NCBI GenBank assembly: GCA_013339895.1
Contig: JABACO010000023.1
Span: forward strand, 5,866,061 to 5,930,060
DNA from: Ephydatia muelleri
Lineage: Eukaryota > Porifera > Demospongiae > Spongillida > Spongillidae
Reading direction: 5' to 3'
DNA: 64,000 nt
Numbering within the stretch: the stretch's first letter is position 1; each line of letters opens with the position of its first letter. Below the pieces are notes generated by a model that ran no database searches, was not told the DNA's origin, and worked only from the letters and a program-made list of their open reading frames with translations. Shown piece by piece: positions 1 to 9,905 of this stretch. The position numbers and the translations under genes were made by a program.

Positions 1-2622
1 TTGGTCGTACCACTGCTTCTGCTCGACTTGAGCCTGCGCCAGGTTCTTCTTCACCAATTCCGTCATTTTGGCCAACCTCTCCTGCACGCTCAGTACATAC
101 GACACTATGCTCTCGTCACTTCCTTGGCTAGGTGCTTCCCACGTCTCTTTCAGGATATCGAGCGGTCCTCTCACTTGCCTCCCATACACCAGCTCAAAAG
201 GTGAAAATCCTGTGGATGCTTGCGGTACCTCTCGATACGCGAACAGCACATACGGTAGCCACTTGTCCCAATCTTGACCCTCAGCGGTCGCAACTTTTCT
301 CAACATGGCCTTCAGCGTTCCATTGAACCGCTCGACCAACCCGTCCGTTTGAGGATGATAAGGGCTGGTCCTAATTGGCCTCACATGTAGGAGTCGATAC
401 AGCTCCTCCAGCAGTCTGGATGTGAAATTCGACCCTTGGTCCGTCAGAATCTCCCTCGGGACCCCAACTCTGGCGAACAACGGGATCAGTTCCTCCGCCA
501 CATGTTCCGCATCTATGGACTTCAATGCCACAGCCTCTGGGTACCTCGTCGCATAGTCACAGACTACTAGGACATACTTGTTTCCTGACCTGCTCCTCGG
601 AAGAGGTCCTACAATGTCCATCGCGATCCTCCCAAACGGCTCTTCTATGATCGGTAGGGGCATAAGGGGAGCATATCCCTTCCTGCCCTTCGAACACTTC
701 TGGCATATCGCACAGCACTTGCACCACTCTGCCACATCACGGTATACTGACGGCCAGTAGAACCGCTGTAGCACTCGCTGCACCGTCCGTTTCTTCCCCA
801 TATGTCCAGCCAACGGGATTTCATGAGCCACCGTCATAACCGTTCTCCGAACTGCAACCGGTAGCACCAACTGCTCAATCGCCAGGCCTTCTCCATCCGA
901 AAGTGGCTGCCAATGACGATATAGCATCCCGTTCTCTTCATAAAACCACACGTTCACCTTCGTGCGCTCTCCTTTCGCCGCCTTCCACAACGGCTGCAAA
1001 GTAGGGTCTTCCCGCTGCAATCTCTGGATCTTTTCCACATTGAACAACTTCTCCGCCTCTCCATCGAGCTGCTCCGGCTTCTCTGGTGCCTTCACGCCTT
1101 CTGCCCTGTGTAGCACTGCCGCGTTGTCCAAACTATTCTTTAAGCTATCCATTGCAACGTCGCTATCCACCTGTTCCATCACAGGCGTGGCCTTTGCCCC
1201 ACTCTGCTTCTCTTTTTGTACGGTACGGGCATCCTCCTCCATCCGCTTCTTTGCCTGAGCCCGCGTAGTCGCTGCCATCACCCAACTCTTCTTGGGAACT
1301 TCAACCGTCGGACCGATCTTCACCAGCTCCGGTACATCTCTTCCCAACAACACTGACATTGGAAGCTTTTTCACAGCTGCTGCCTCCAACCAGTAGTGCT
1401 TCTCGTCCACAATGACCTCGACTCGGGCTAACGGATAGGATACTCTATCCCCGTGTACGCACTCCACCATCACGTTCCTTCCCAACAGTCTCTTCCTGGG
1501 TACCAGACACGACCGCACCAGCGTTCTCCCCGCTCCTGTGTCCAACACGATATCCGAGACATCTGTACCCTCTACCTTTCCGCTCCTCACAGGAACCAAG
1601 GTATCTCCATCTGTCTTTTTGAACTTCCGACAATTCCCGAAACGTCCTCCATAGTAACTCCCTCGACTGGGACACTTACTCGAGATATGCCCCAACTGAT
1701 GGCATGAAAAACACCTCGGACCTCTACCTGAGCTTCTCTGCTCTGGCCTCCTTAGTACAGGTGTATCTCTCGGGACTTTCTCACTTTCCTGCAAGGTCTC
1801 ACTTTCTTTGACACCCTGCCTCTGCTTCTCCGGTCCGCCTTCCTTGCGTCGAGCCTGTTCGTACGTATCCAGCATCTCGCCTGCCTTCACACACCCCTTT
1901 GGTTTCCGTTCCAACAACCACAGCCGCTTCTCTGGTGTGAGACAATTCAGAAGTTGCTCCATGCCGAACTCTTGCTGAATGTCGTCCACAGTCTTGTACT
2001 CACGCAGCCACTTCGACAGTAGATCCATCAACCGTACGCTGAACTCCCGGTGGGTCTCCCCCACCTTCCGAACTGCTGTCCGAAAACAATTCCGGTAAGC
2101 CTCCTCGTTTAAATCATAGCGCATCAGGATCGCGGCTTTGATCGCATCGTAGTTTGCCGAATCTGTAATCGGTAGTGCCACAAACGCTAACTGCGCCCTT
2201 CCGCTCAGCTGTGGAGCCAAATAATGCGGCCATCGACTTCGCTCGATCTTGTGTGCTGCCATTATTCGCTCAAACGTAACTAGGTACGCTTCAATGTCGT
2301 CGCTATCTCTCAGGGCGACCAACTTGATTCCCAACTCCGCAGGACTCTTTGCTCCTGCCGCGACGACAGACCTCTCCACCATCTTCGCTAGCTGATCCAT
2401 TTGGTTTCTCATAGCCTCTCTCTCCTCTCCGCGACTTCGACGTTCCTCTTCTAACCTTCTCGCCATTTCAGCTTCTCTCGCGACGTGCTCCTCTTCTCTC
2501 CGCCGCCGCTCGTCCACAACCTCGGCTTCTCTCCGCGCTCTTTCATTTTCGATCTCTTCATCGCGCTTCCTTCGGTCTTCCGCCAAACCCTGTAGCATTG
2601 CTTCCCAGTTAATCTCCGCCAT
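1..2622 (-). CDS. gag-protease-integrase polyprotein of the LTR element (partial)
   Basis: One long reading frame starts at the ATG at 2622 and runs off the left window edge. After a charged, coiled-coil-like N-terminus (residues about 15-75, rich in E and R) comes the gag capsid region, then a CCHC knuckle (CFSCHQLGHISSKC), the protease motif DTGAG, a linker, the H2C2 zinc region (HMGKKR..CAICQKC) and the integrase catalytic region (DIVGP.., then TDQGSNF, then PYHPQTDG with its ERFNG). These are family hallmarks of a Ty3/gypsy element. The protein would assemble particles and integrate element cDNA. The domain order is the notable point; see the element entry. Confidence 0.85.
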   Translation of the reverse strand, partial: MAEINWEAMLQGLAEDRRKRDEEIENERARREAEVVDERRRREEEHVAREAEMARRLEEERRSRGEEREAMRNQMDQLAKMVERSVVAAGAKSPAELGIKLVALRDSDDIEAYLVTFERIMAAHKIERSRWPHYLAPQLSGRAQLAFVALPITDSANYDAIKAAILMRYDLNEEAYRNCFRTAVRKVGETHREFSVRLMDLLSKWLREYKTVDDIQQEFGMEQLLNCLTPEKRLWLLERKPKGCVKAGEMLDTYEQARRKEGGPEKQRQGVKESETLQESEKVPRDTPVLRRPEQRSSGRGPRCFSCHQLGHISSKCPSRGSYYGGRFGNCRKFKKTDGDTLVPVRSGKVEGTDVSDIVLDTGAGRTLVRSCLVPRKRLLGRNVMVECVHGDRVSYPLARVEVIVDEKHYWLEAAAVKKLPMSVLLGRDVPELVKIGPTVEVPKKSWVMAATTRAQAKKRMEEDARTVQKEKQSGAKATPVMEQVDSDVAMDSLKNSLDNAAVLHRAEGVKAPEKPEQLDGEAEKLFNVEKIQRLQREDPTLQPLWKAAKGERTKVNVWFYEENGMLYRHWQPLSDGEGLAIEQLVLPVAVRRTVMTVAHEIPLAGHMGKKRTVQRVLQRFYWPSVYRDVAEWCKCCAICQKCSKGRKGYAPLMPLPIIEEPFGRIAMDIVGPLPRSRSGNKYVLVVCDYATRYPEAVALKSIDAEHVAEELIPLFARVGVPREILTDQGSNFTSRLLEELYRLLHVRPIRTSPYHPQTDGLVERFNGTLKAMLRKVATAEGQDWDKWLPYVLFAYREVPQASTGFSPFELVYGRQVRGPLDILKETWEAPSQGSDESIVSYVLSVQERLAKMTELVKKNLAQAQVEQKQWYDQ

Positions 2623-2719
2623 CGTTTTGTATGTACGTCCTGACCTGGTGGTCATACAGCTCTATGCGCAGTTGATCCAACAACTGTCAGACGAACAGAT
2701 CCCACCGCTGCCACCAAAT

Positions 2720-3029
2720 TGTTATGGACCCGCTTCGCCACCGCGTAGCTCGCGCACACCAACGAGACAATTTAACTGTCACTCTTTATCTTTAAGACCA
2801 ATGCACACACATTGCATTTGATCTACGCAAGACAAAACCCAATACTGCCTAGCCACCCACTTCCTCTCTCTCTAGCTCTCCTTTTATACCCTGCTGCTCC
2901 TAGTCACAGGTCATCCTTTCAGAGTTGGACCCCCTTTCATCAATCTGCCCTCCTTGCATTCTGCACCCTGGCACCTATTCATAGGGTCGCACTCTTCACT
3001 CTCGTCATGCTTAGCTTTGCTCCATGACA
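2720..3029 (-). repeat. LTR of the Gmr1-like element
   Basis: The stretch opens TGTTATGG and closes CCATGACA on plus, the TG..CA termini expected of an LTR. On the minus strand it holds a TATAAAAG-like box near 2880. Just inside, at about 2695-2718, is a TGGTGGCAGCGG stretch typical of gypsy primer-binding regions. Its outer edge touches the terminal repeat of the neighbouring DNA transposon. Confidence 0.75.
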
Positions 3030-3048
3030 CGGAGTACACGTGTCGAAG
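3030..3048 (+). repeat. left terminal inverted repeat of ISL2EU-type element
   Basis: Pairs with 6759-6774 (reverse complement); both begin CGGAGTACA and end GTCGAAG. It begins one base after the LTR ends. Confidence 0.6.
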
Positions 3049-3121
3049 CGTTAAGGCTAGAGCTAAACAAGCACAACTTACAGTTACTGTATCCCATAAG
3101 CACGTAAGCGAGTAGAATGCT

Positions 3122-5070
3122 TTGAAAGATGTTTTTCAGTTGTTTTGTGTAATCTCAGACTTAGCCACGTGGACAACTTACATGAATCTATCTTCGTCAG
3201 GAGATACCTGCAGCACAGCCGAGCTTTCTGAAAACGACATCCCTGGCGCTTCATTGACTGAACCATTAGAGGCCCACAATGTGGCAGCACTAAAATGGTG
3301 GCTTCTTTGCCGTGGGATAAAAGTTAAGTCATCTAGTAGAAAAAAGGAGATAATAGAGAAGCTATGAGAAGTGGAGCAAAGGTCATTGACATGGACGGCT
3401 CATATGTTGCTCGCAAACGGCAACTACAGTGCGAGATTATAAACGAACCAACAGGCTTGGTCACCGATATTGGCTTACCTATTACTGGTTGGGAGGTTAT
3501 TTCAGCTGAGAATTACAAGTCTTACTCATGCAAGATGCCTACAGTTACCCTTGGTCAGTAATACATGACGCAGATATACATAATTATTGTAGTTTATCTT
3601 CCTTGTTAGGAATTCTCTATGAATACCTTGCAAAAGGTGTTGGTCGATCACAAGACAAGGGTGCTTTCAGAGCAATCTCAAGGGGCTACAACCACTGGGA
3701 TAGAGAGGGTTGAAATAAACACACGACATCCAAACTTGTGTCATGTGCAATGCATAATGAAGCCATCAATGAAAGTAGGTAAGTACCGCATCTATAAAAA
3801 AGGCTACCTGTGAATGTCTTGCTGGGTAGGTTGGAGTATACACATGATATGTGCCTGTGCATGTACATCTTTGTTTCGCAAATACAGAAAATCAGCTTCC
3901 TGCACACATATTTCAGCATTGCTACATGCTCTAGTGACAATGACATCTATGAATGTGTCTGGACATCAAGATGAAAAAGACACTGAACTACCAGTCACAT
4001 CTTATTTATGTAAATGGAATGTTCCTCGGGGACGAAAAGATTGCACTTTAAGGATATCAGAACAAAAATTTCAGAAACATGATTATAGACAGTTGAAGAA
4101 GGCTAAGTATAGCAGTGTGCAAGATTTTGACCCAAGGCCACTTCAATACAGGGGTACAGCAAAAACAGAGCTTGAAGCATTATTAAGTAAAGTGAAAGGA
4201 AAAGGGCTGGGTATTTCATTGCTACTTGACCCAACATATTGTGACAGAAATACAGTAAAAAGTACTCCAGTTGCACCAGGCTTACCTACACAGCTACAGT
4301 TAGAAGAATCCATTCATCAGTTTAAATTGAGCCTCTCTTTATCAGAAGAAAAGATAAATGAAGTTGAATTTAATACAAGGGAACAACGCAACTCACCATT
4401 GTGGTTTTCTGCTCGAAAATATAGACTGACAGCATCAACGTTTGGAGAAATTTTCCATTTTCAGCCAGACACAACTCCTGATCGCATTGTTCTTAGACTA
4501 TTGAAGGGCAAACAGTTTACATGTCCTTCTGTACAATGGGGGATAGAAAATGAACCAGTGGCAATTCAAGCTTATATAAAGCATCAGCAGACAAATGGTC
4601 ACCATGGATTGACTGTTGACCCTGTTGGATTTCTTATCAGCAAAGACTATCCATTCCTTGGTGCATCTGCAGATGGCACTGTCCATGATCCTACAAGTGA
4701 CCAACAGTTAGGATTTCTTGAAGTTAAGTGCCCCTATACACATCGTTGCCTTTCACCGTATGAAGCCAGTCAAGATAAGTCTTTTTATTGTTGCCCTTCA
4801 GACAACAAAACTATAACCCTGAAGTGCAATAGTAACTACTACTGCCAAGTGCAAGGACAAATGGCAGTTGGAAAGAGGCCTTGGTGCGACTTTGTTGTGT
4901 ATACAACAAAGGGCATCAATGTTGAACGAATCAGGTTTAACCCAGACTACTGGGCTGAAGTACTAATGAAATTAACAGATTTTTATGACAAGTGCTTTGC
5001 TCCAGAACTGGTTAGCCCGCTACATGTTCTAGGACAAAAAGTACGAGATCTGCGATCAAATGATCTGTAA
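3122..5070 (+). pseudogene. YqaJ-nuclease protein with SAP and SWIM-like regions; N-terminal half broken
   Basis: The 3' part (3814-5070, 418 codons) is an open YqaJ-type nuclease. It has WFSARKYRLTASTFGEI, then GIENEP, SADG, LEVKCP and QGQM, which supply the expected E, D, ExK and Q positions. Upstream, 3230-3366 encodes a SAP-like helix-extension-helix (ALKWWLLCRGI..). 3364-3540 encodes a conserved block with MDGSYVARKRQL. Just ahead of the nuclease, CTHISALLHAL looks like the end of a SWIM zinc finger. These blocks lie in different frames: a frame change near 3364, and stops or unspliced introns between 3560 and 3813. Introns could explain part of this, but the 3364 change looks like a true lesion. 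In ISL2EU elements this second protein probably assists transposition; its exact role is not established. Confidence 0.75.
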
Positions 5071-5140
5071 GCATACAAACACATCATTCTTTACAAAAAT
5101 TATGAACACCGTATTGAAAATATAAAATGCTATTGTTATC

Positions 5141-6727
5141 TCAATGACAACTATCATCTGAGTCTGAGCATGCATGATCATCCATCTGTATCATCCAATG
5201 TTTGAATATATGTATCCACATCTGTGTCACTAAGTCAGTCATAGCAGGTACAAGGGCAGGTTGAAAGTTTGTTAACCGTGCACAAACACTTACAATGTGG
5301 TTGGTAAGCCGTATCATTGACAGAGGAATCTCTTCCTTTAAAATAGAATAGCTTTTTATTCTTCGAATAGCTCGTTCTACATGAATTCGAAGTGATGCAA
5401 TGTTTCTCCCTTTTAACACATCATCTGGAGACAACTGGTTACCACCATCAAGAAAAGGTGGTATATTAAGGTCAACTCCAATTTCTTTTAGCTGGTCTTT
5501 AATTGTAAAACCTTTGTCCGCCATGATTGAAATCCCATTTTTTCCTTCTAGTTTCTTTAGAAATCCTGACACTCTAGTTAGTTCAACATCAGATATTGAA
5601 CCGACATATAAAGGTGAGATATAACTGATGGCACCATTGGGAGTACAGGCTATCAAAAATTTAGCTGTATTGTGATGCTTGTACTGACTCCATGTAGAGG
5701 CCTGTAAATGCAAGTCAGAGGGAGTTTGAATAAAGACTTCACTTCCATCAATTATAGCAAACGTTGAAGGGTATTTCTTAAAGAATGAATCAGGCAATGT
5801 TGCAGCAACCTGACTAGGTGAAGGCATCCATTCAATCTCATTCAAGTGTTGATAAAGAAAACAAATCCATGTAGTAATGTATTTCGATACATCTGACTCT
5901 GATATACCAAATCGCACTGCTAGATCCAAATTTCTTAGATTCAGCTTAAGCTTCATTAAGGTCAGAAAAAACTGATCAATTGCATCCAATGACCTTTTCC
6001 TAGCTTTCTGAGGCGTTTTTCTTTTTTCCTCCCCCCAATATGTAAGGTTTGAAACTGAGGGACCCAAAAACTCAAAAAAAGCCAACAAAATCTCATATGA
6101 CTGAAACCCTGTGTACAGTTTAACAAGCTTGTCATTTTCTGCTATATCTGTAATTTTAAAGTAAACTTTCTCTTTGGTAAAAAAGTCCAGTTTCTTAGTT
6201 AACTCGTTATTCCCTTTCTCTAAAGTTTTGATTCGATCAAGCTTTGCCGCAGTGTTTGTCTCACAAGCTGAATCAATATGTTCTTCAGGAATCTCGTACA
6301 CTTGATAGTCTGTAATGAGTTGCTCACCCACATTTGCTATCATAGACTTTGGGAGCGTGTCAGTACTAATGGAAACTACCTGTTCATCAGGAACACTTAA
6401 TTCATCATGACCATTCGGTTGCATTTGCGATATAGTAACTGAAGCCCTTCTTAATTCCCGCCCTACAGCTCTCCTGTTTCTCTCGGTGCCTTTCTTCATT
6501 GGAGATGCCAAATGTCTACCAAGGTTAAGCTGTGGATCGTTTCTTGCATCAGCATCTAAGAAGTGTCGACTGCAAACACGATGGTACTCTTTTATCACAA
6601 CACTGGTAAGGTCAAGCGCTTCAATCCATCGTAGCCTCTTCGCACGCTCTTGAGGAAAGCGATGAAAAGAAGCACTTCCATCCTTGGCCTTCGTATTTTG
6701 ACATACGATGCAAACGTTTCCTGGCAT
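5141..6727 (-). CDS. THAP-domain DDE transposase (ISL2EU/Harbinger-like), intact
   Basis: An unbroken 528-residue protein. Residues 1-80 form a THAP zinc finger (CIVCQN.., FHRFPQE, CSRHF) for DNA binding. A charged coiled-coil-like stretch follows (about 155-195). The middle carries a helix-turn-helix-like region (DLAVRFGISESDVSKYI). The C-terminal half is a DDE_Tnp_4-type core with all three acidic sites visible: AIIDGSEVFIQ (first D), MADKGFTI (second D) and HVERAIRRIKSY (E). The frame is intact, so the element may have moved recently or still be competent. Its stop lies 70 bp from the stop of the convergent YqaJ gene. The start at 6727 is chosen because the THAP domain must begin near the N-terminus (MPGNVCIVC). 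Confidence 0.9.
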   Translation of the reverse strand: MPGNVCIVCQNTKAKDGSASFHRFPQERAKRLRWIEALDLTSVVIKEYHRVCSRHFLDADARNDPQLNLGRHLASPMKKGTERNRRAVGRELRRASVTISQMQPNGHDELSVPDEQVVSISTDTLPKSMIANVGEQLITDYQVYEIPEEHIDSACETNTAAKLDRIKTLEKGNNELTKKLDFFTKEKVYFKITDIAENDKLVKLYTGFQSYEILLAFFEFLGPSVSNLTYWGEEKRKTPQKARKRSLDAIDQFFLTLMKLKLNLRNLDLAVRFGISESDVSKYITTWICFLYQHLNEIEWMPSPSQVAATLPDSFFKKYPSTFAIIDGSEVFIQTPSDLHLQASTWSQYKHHNTAKFLIACTPNGAISYISPLYVGSISDVELTRVSGFLKKLEGKNGISIMADKGFTIKDQLKEIGVDLNIPPFLDGGNQLSPDDVLKGRNIASLRIHVERAIRRIKSYSILKEEIPLSMIRLTNHIVSVCARLTNFQPALVPAMTDLVTQMWIHIFKHWMIQMDDHACSDSDDSCH

Positions 6728-6758
6728 TACTGTGACTACAAAGTGCTATACTCAGTTT

Positions 6759-6774
6759 CTTCGACTGTACTCCG
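6759..6774 (-). repeat. right terminal inverted repeat of ISL2EU-type element
   Basis: Reverse complement CGGAGTACAGTCGAAG matches the left end at 3030-3048 apart from a 3-bp gap. It lies about 30 bp upstream of the transposase start codon at 6727. Confidence 0.6.
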
Positions 6775-6783
6775 GACATGACG

Positions 6784-9345
6784 TCACACATCATTAAAAC
6801 TAATGAAACATTCCAGAAAGTTGTCTATTGGGCGTTCACTGCCATCACTATACCGGTGGAAGAGGAAAGCCCCTAATCCCACCTCAGACACATCGCAGGA
6901 GATCCCAATTGAGAGTGTGGGATTGAAGTGAACCAGAATAGTGTCTTTGCAGAGCAAGTCTTTCAATTTCTGGAAGGCTTCTTGTTCCTCTGCACCCCAG
7001 CTCCAGGAAATGCCTTTCTTGGTCAGGCGATGAAGTGGTTCAGTGATCGTAGCCAGGTTGGGCAATAACTTGCCATAAAACTGAACTGAACCCAAGAATG
7101 AGCGGAGACTAGAAACATTTCCTGGTGGTGGCATCATTTTGACAGCATCAACTTTAGGACCCTTGGCAATTCCCTGTTTAGATAGGATATGTCCCAGGTA
7201 CTCGACAGAAGGTTGTGCGAATAAACACTTCTCCAGGCGGCAGCGAAGCCCCTTTTCCTCCAAGCGTTTGAGGAGAGCACGAAGGTTCTGAATGTGCTCT
7301 GAAGTAGTGGCCCCACTGACCAGGATATCATCCATGTAAACAGCTACACCTTGTAGGTCACTGGTCAGCTGGTCCATAATTTCCTGGAAGTAGCCTGGAG
7401 CTGAACTGATGCCAAAAGGAAGCCGTGTCTGCAAATAGTACCCCTCGGTGTGTGCTGAGTGCCAGTCGCCTTTGGCTCTCTGGAGCAAGCATGATTTGAT
7501 TATATGCATCTGCCAGGTCGATCTTGGTGAAGCCGTGCCCCCCACCTAACTTCCTCATCAGATCCTCTGGGAGTGGCATGGGATGGCAATGAGGTTCCAA
7601 CTGCTGATTCACAGTGACTGAATAGTCGCCACATATACGCAGTTTAGCCGACTGACCAGGTAGATGTGCCTTCCGAATGGGGACCACAGGGGTTCCATAG
7701 TCATTAAACTGAGTTGGTAGCCACACCCCTCTGGCAATTCCCGCATCATAGGCTTGACAAAGGTCCTCCTGGATGGCAAATGGGACCACCTTGGTTTGCA
7801 GAAGATGGGCTTTGCATCTGGTTTGAACTTGACTTCCAGTTGGAAATCCTTGAGGCAACCAAGTTCTGGTTTAAACAGATCTGGGAACTCCCGACAGAGC
7901 TGCTCGCATGCCTTCTGAAGGGCTAAATCTGGCTTCAGATCACTGAAAATTGGTCGGATAGTGGAGGTACCGGACTGCCTGTTCACTGATGGCAGACCCA
8001 TAAGTGCTGAAATGTTGACTTGTAGCCTCACTATGGCATCCCGTCCCAGAAGGTTGAGTTGTGGTACCTTGGTAACAGTGAATTCCACTGCTTTACCATC
8101 TGAACTGTCCTCACCCGGCAGTGTGACTATCATTGAGAAAATGCCTAAGGTGGGCAATGGCTGTCCATTTGCTACTTCATATCGTCCTGTGGCAGGTGAC
8201 AGGGGAGGCTTCCCCAAATCACACCAAACATCTTCAGAGCAGAAGTTATCGCCAGCACCCGTGTTAACCTCAAACATAAACGGCTTCCCCTGGATGAGAA
8301 CTGACTGCTGTAGTTGAGGAACCGCTTCTGTGGCCTTGACTGTCCGGATCTGGTACTTAGAGATGGCCCTCACTGGCTGGGTACCCCCTCTCTTCTTCTT
8401 CAAACATACTACTTCCAAATGCCCATGCTTCTGGCAGTACTGAAAAGTGGCATCCCTGAAAGGACAATCTGGTGACCTGTGGTCTGACTTTCCACATCGT
8501 GGACAGGTCCCTAGTGGGAAATCTCTCCTCTTGTCCCGGGCATAGCTTGTAGGATTTTCCCCTGAGTCAGGAAACTGAGATCGTCTCATATAGTCCACCT
8601 TGTGGACAGGGCTTGTCTTCGTTCCATACACAGTTTCCTTTGCCACCTTGGCTGCCTCCTCTGTCTCCATCGCAACTGCTATTGTCTTGGTGAAGGTTAG
8701 CTCTTCCTCTTTGTACTTAAAAAGAGCCTTCAGGACGGCTTCATTGCTGACGGAGCACATGAAGCGTGTACGCATTGCCTCGTCCAACGGGTCCCGAATA
8801 GCAGGGAAATTGCATGTAACAGCGTTGTGGCAAATTCGAGCAGCCAACTCCTGAATTGACTCTCCCGGCATGCGGCTCATGGAGGACCAATATTTGAACC
8901 GCTCGCGGACGACGTAGCGTGTTGGGTCGAATTGACCTTTCCTATATTCTACAATCTCGTCCCACGTAAGGGCGTTGACATCCTTGGGTGGAGACTGCTG
9001 CGAGGCGAGGTTACTGAGAAGCTTGTAGTTCATGCGCGACTAGCTGGTTGGTGAGGAAAACCAGCGCTCGCTTCTCCACAGGAACAGAGTTAGCTCCAAC
9101 GAATGTTTGGAACCTTGCCCAGTAGTCGTCCCACAATTCTGTCGTAGGGTCGAAAGGGTCAAAACTGGGAATGACCACTAACGGCGCCTTTGGAGAAGGT
9201 TGCTCGAGTTCCCGCTGGCCCTTCTGTCCAATGAACGCGGCAATGAGCGCCTCAGTCTGCTTTCGCCCTTCCTCCATCTGTTTCCGCTGTTCTTCCATCT
9301 GTTTTTGGAGTAGCTGGATAAGCTGTGCTGTTTCTGCCATCCTGC
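6784..9345 (-). mobile_element. Gypsy LTR retrotransposon fragment (gag-protease-RT)
   Basis: A second, unrelated Ty3/gypsy fossil on minus. From 9340 leftwards it shows gag (9340 to about 8560), two zinc-knuckle-like motifs (CPRCGKSDHRSPDC; about 8400-8520), a protease-like region with NTGAG, reverse transcriptase (about 7850-7050, with the YMDDIL motif), and the beginning of RNase H. The remainder of RNase H and all of integrase are absent. The sequence leaves recognisable homology near 6825, about 50 bp from the ISL2EU-type element. It is broken, with a small number of breaks plus the missing 3' half, and looks older than the Gmr1-like element. A gypsy-style primer site (TGGCGTAGTCGGCAGG) lies just upstream of gag at about 9341-9357; I could not confirm an LTR. 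Confidence 0.85.
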
Positions 9346-9905
9346 CGACTACGCCACTTTATCCTGTCGTGTTTCTCAGCACTCAGGATTGAAATGAATG
9401 GCAATACAGGCACAACTACACAAAAACTAAATCTAGCTAAAACAGGCAGAACAAAATGAATGACACGAACACGTGGTTTAGGGTGTTAAATAATAGGCAG
9501 TAATGTTCGAGAATCCTGATAAGTACCATGACCATGACAATAGAGATGATTAAAAAGATGGAAAGTATGCAATAGACTGGGATTACAAGTCAAAGCAAGA
9601 AGCTTCTAGTCTGCAGGCCTCGATAACTTCATTCATCACTTTCCTGACTGTTTATCGGATATGCTGTCACACTTGGAAGGTATTACTGTCAAGCTTCAAA
9701 GCAAGGCTATTGACATATTAGAAGCAAATGAAATGGGAAGTAGCTAGGATGGTAATTTGTACATGATGGCTGGTAATTCACAGTTAATACAGTATACGTT
9801 CTGAGTACATATAAATAACACATGCATCATTTGTAATATACAGATTGTGGATATCAAATCTCTGTACAAAGAGTACAGATGATGGAACATAACAGATGAA
9901 TACCA
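9346..9905. other. Non-coding junction, faint hAT similarity
   Basis: No intact gene. 9346-9480 may include the remains of the gypsy 5' LTR: there are weakly inverted TGTCGTGT-like ends near 9365 and 9468, not convincing. 9590-9740 has the position and scattered residues expected of the middle part of the hAT protein that follows, too decayed to call. Confidence 0.3.

Larger units (their letters stand above)
1..3029 (-). mobile_element. Gypsy LTR retrotransposon, Gmr1-like, 5' part
   Basis: Fossil LTR element read on the minus strand. It enters the window at the left edge in its integrase region and ends at a 310-bp LTR. Visible parts in order are LTR (3029-2720), a primer-site-like stretch next to the LTR, gag with a SCAN-like capsid region and a CCHC knuckle, an aspartic protease with DTGAG, then directly a zinc-binding HHCC region and integrase core. 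No reverse transcriptase lies between protease and integrase. That order is known for Gmr1-like Ty3/gypsy elements, where RT follows integrase; here RT would lie beyond position 1. The part in view looks whole, which suggests a young insertion, but the other LTR is outside the window, so age cannot be measured. Confidence 0.85.
3030..6774. mobile_element. ISL2EU-type PIF/Harbinger-like DNA transposon
   Basis: A 3.7-kb element with two genes facing each other: a YqaJ-nuclease protein on plus (to 5070) and a THAP-DDE transposase on minus (6727-5141), separated by 70 bp. This pairing of an IS5/Harbinger-type transposase with a YqaJ protein is, to my knowledge, characteristic of ISL2EU elements. 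The ends form short inverted repeats: 3030-3048 reads CGGAGTACACGTGTCGAAG, and the reverse complement of 6759-6774 reads CGGAGTACAGTCGAAG, so they match apart from three extra bases. I see no clear target duplication. The left end abuts an LTR exactly and the right end lies about 50 bp from a truncated gypsy coding region. Confidence 0.75.
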
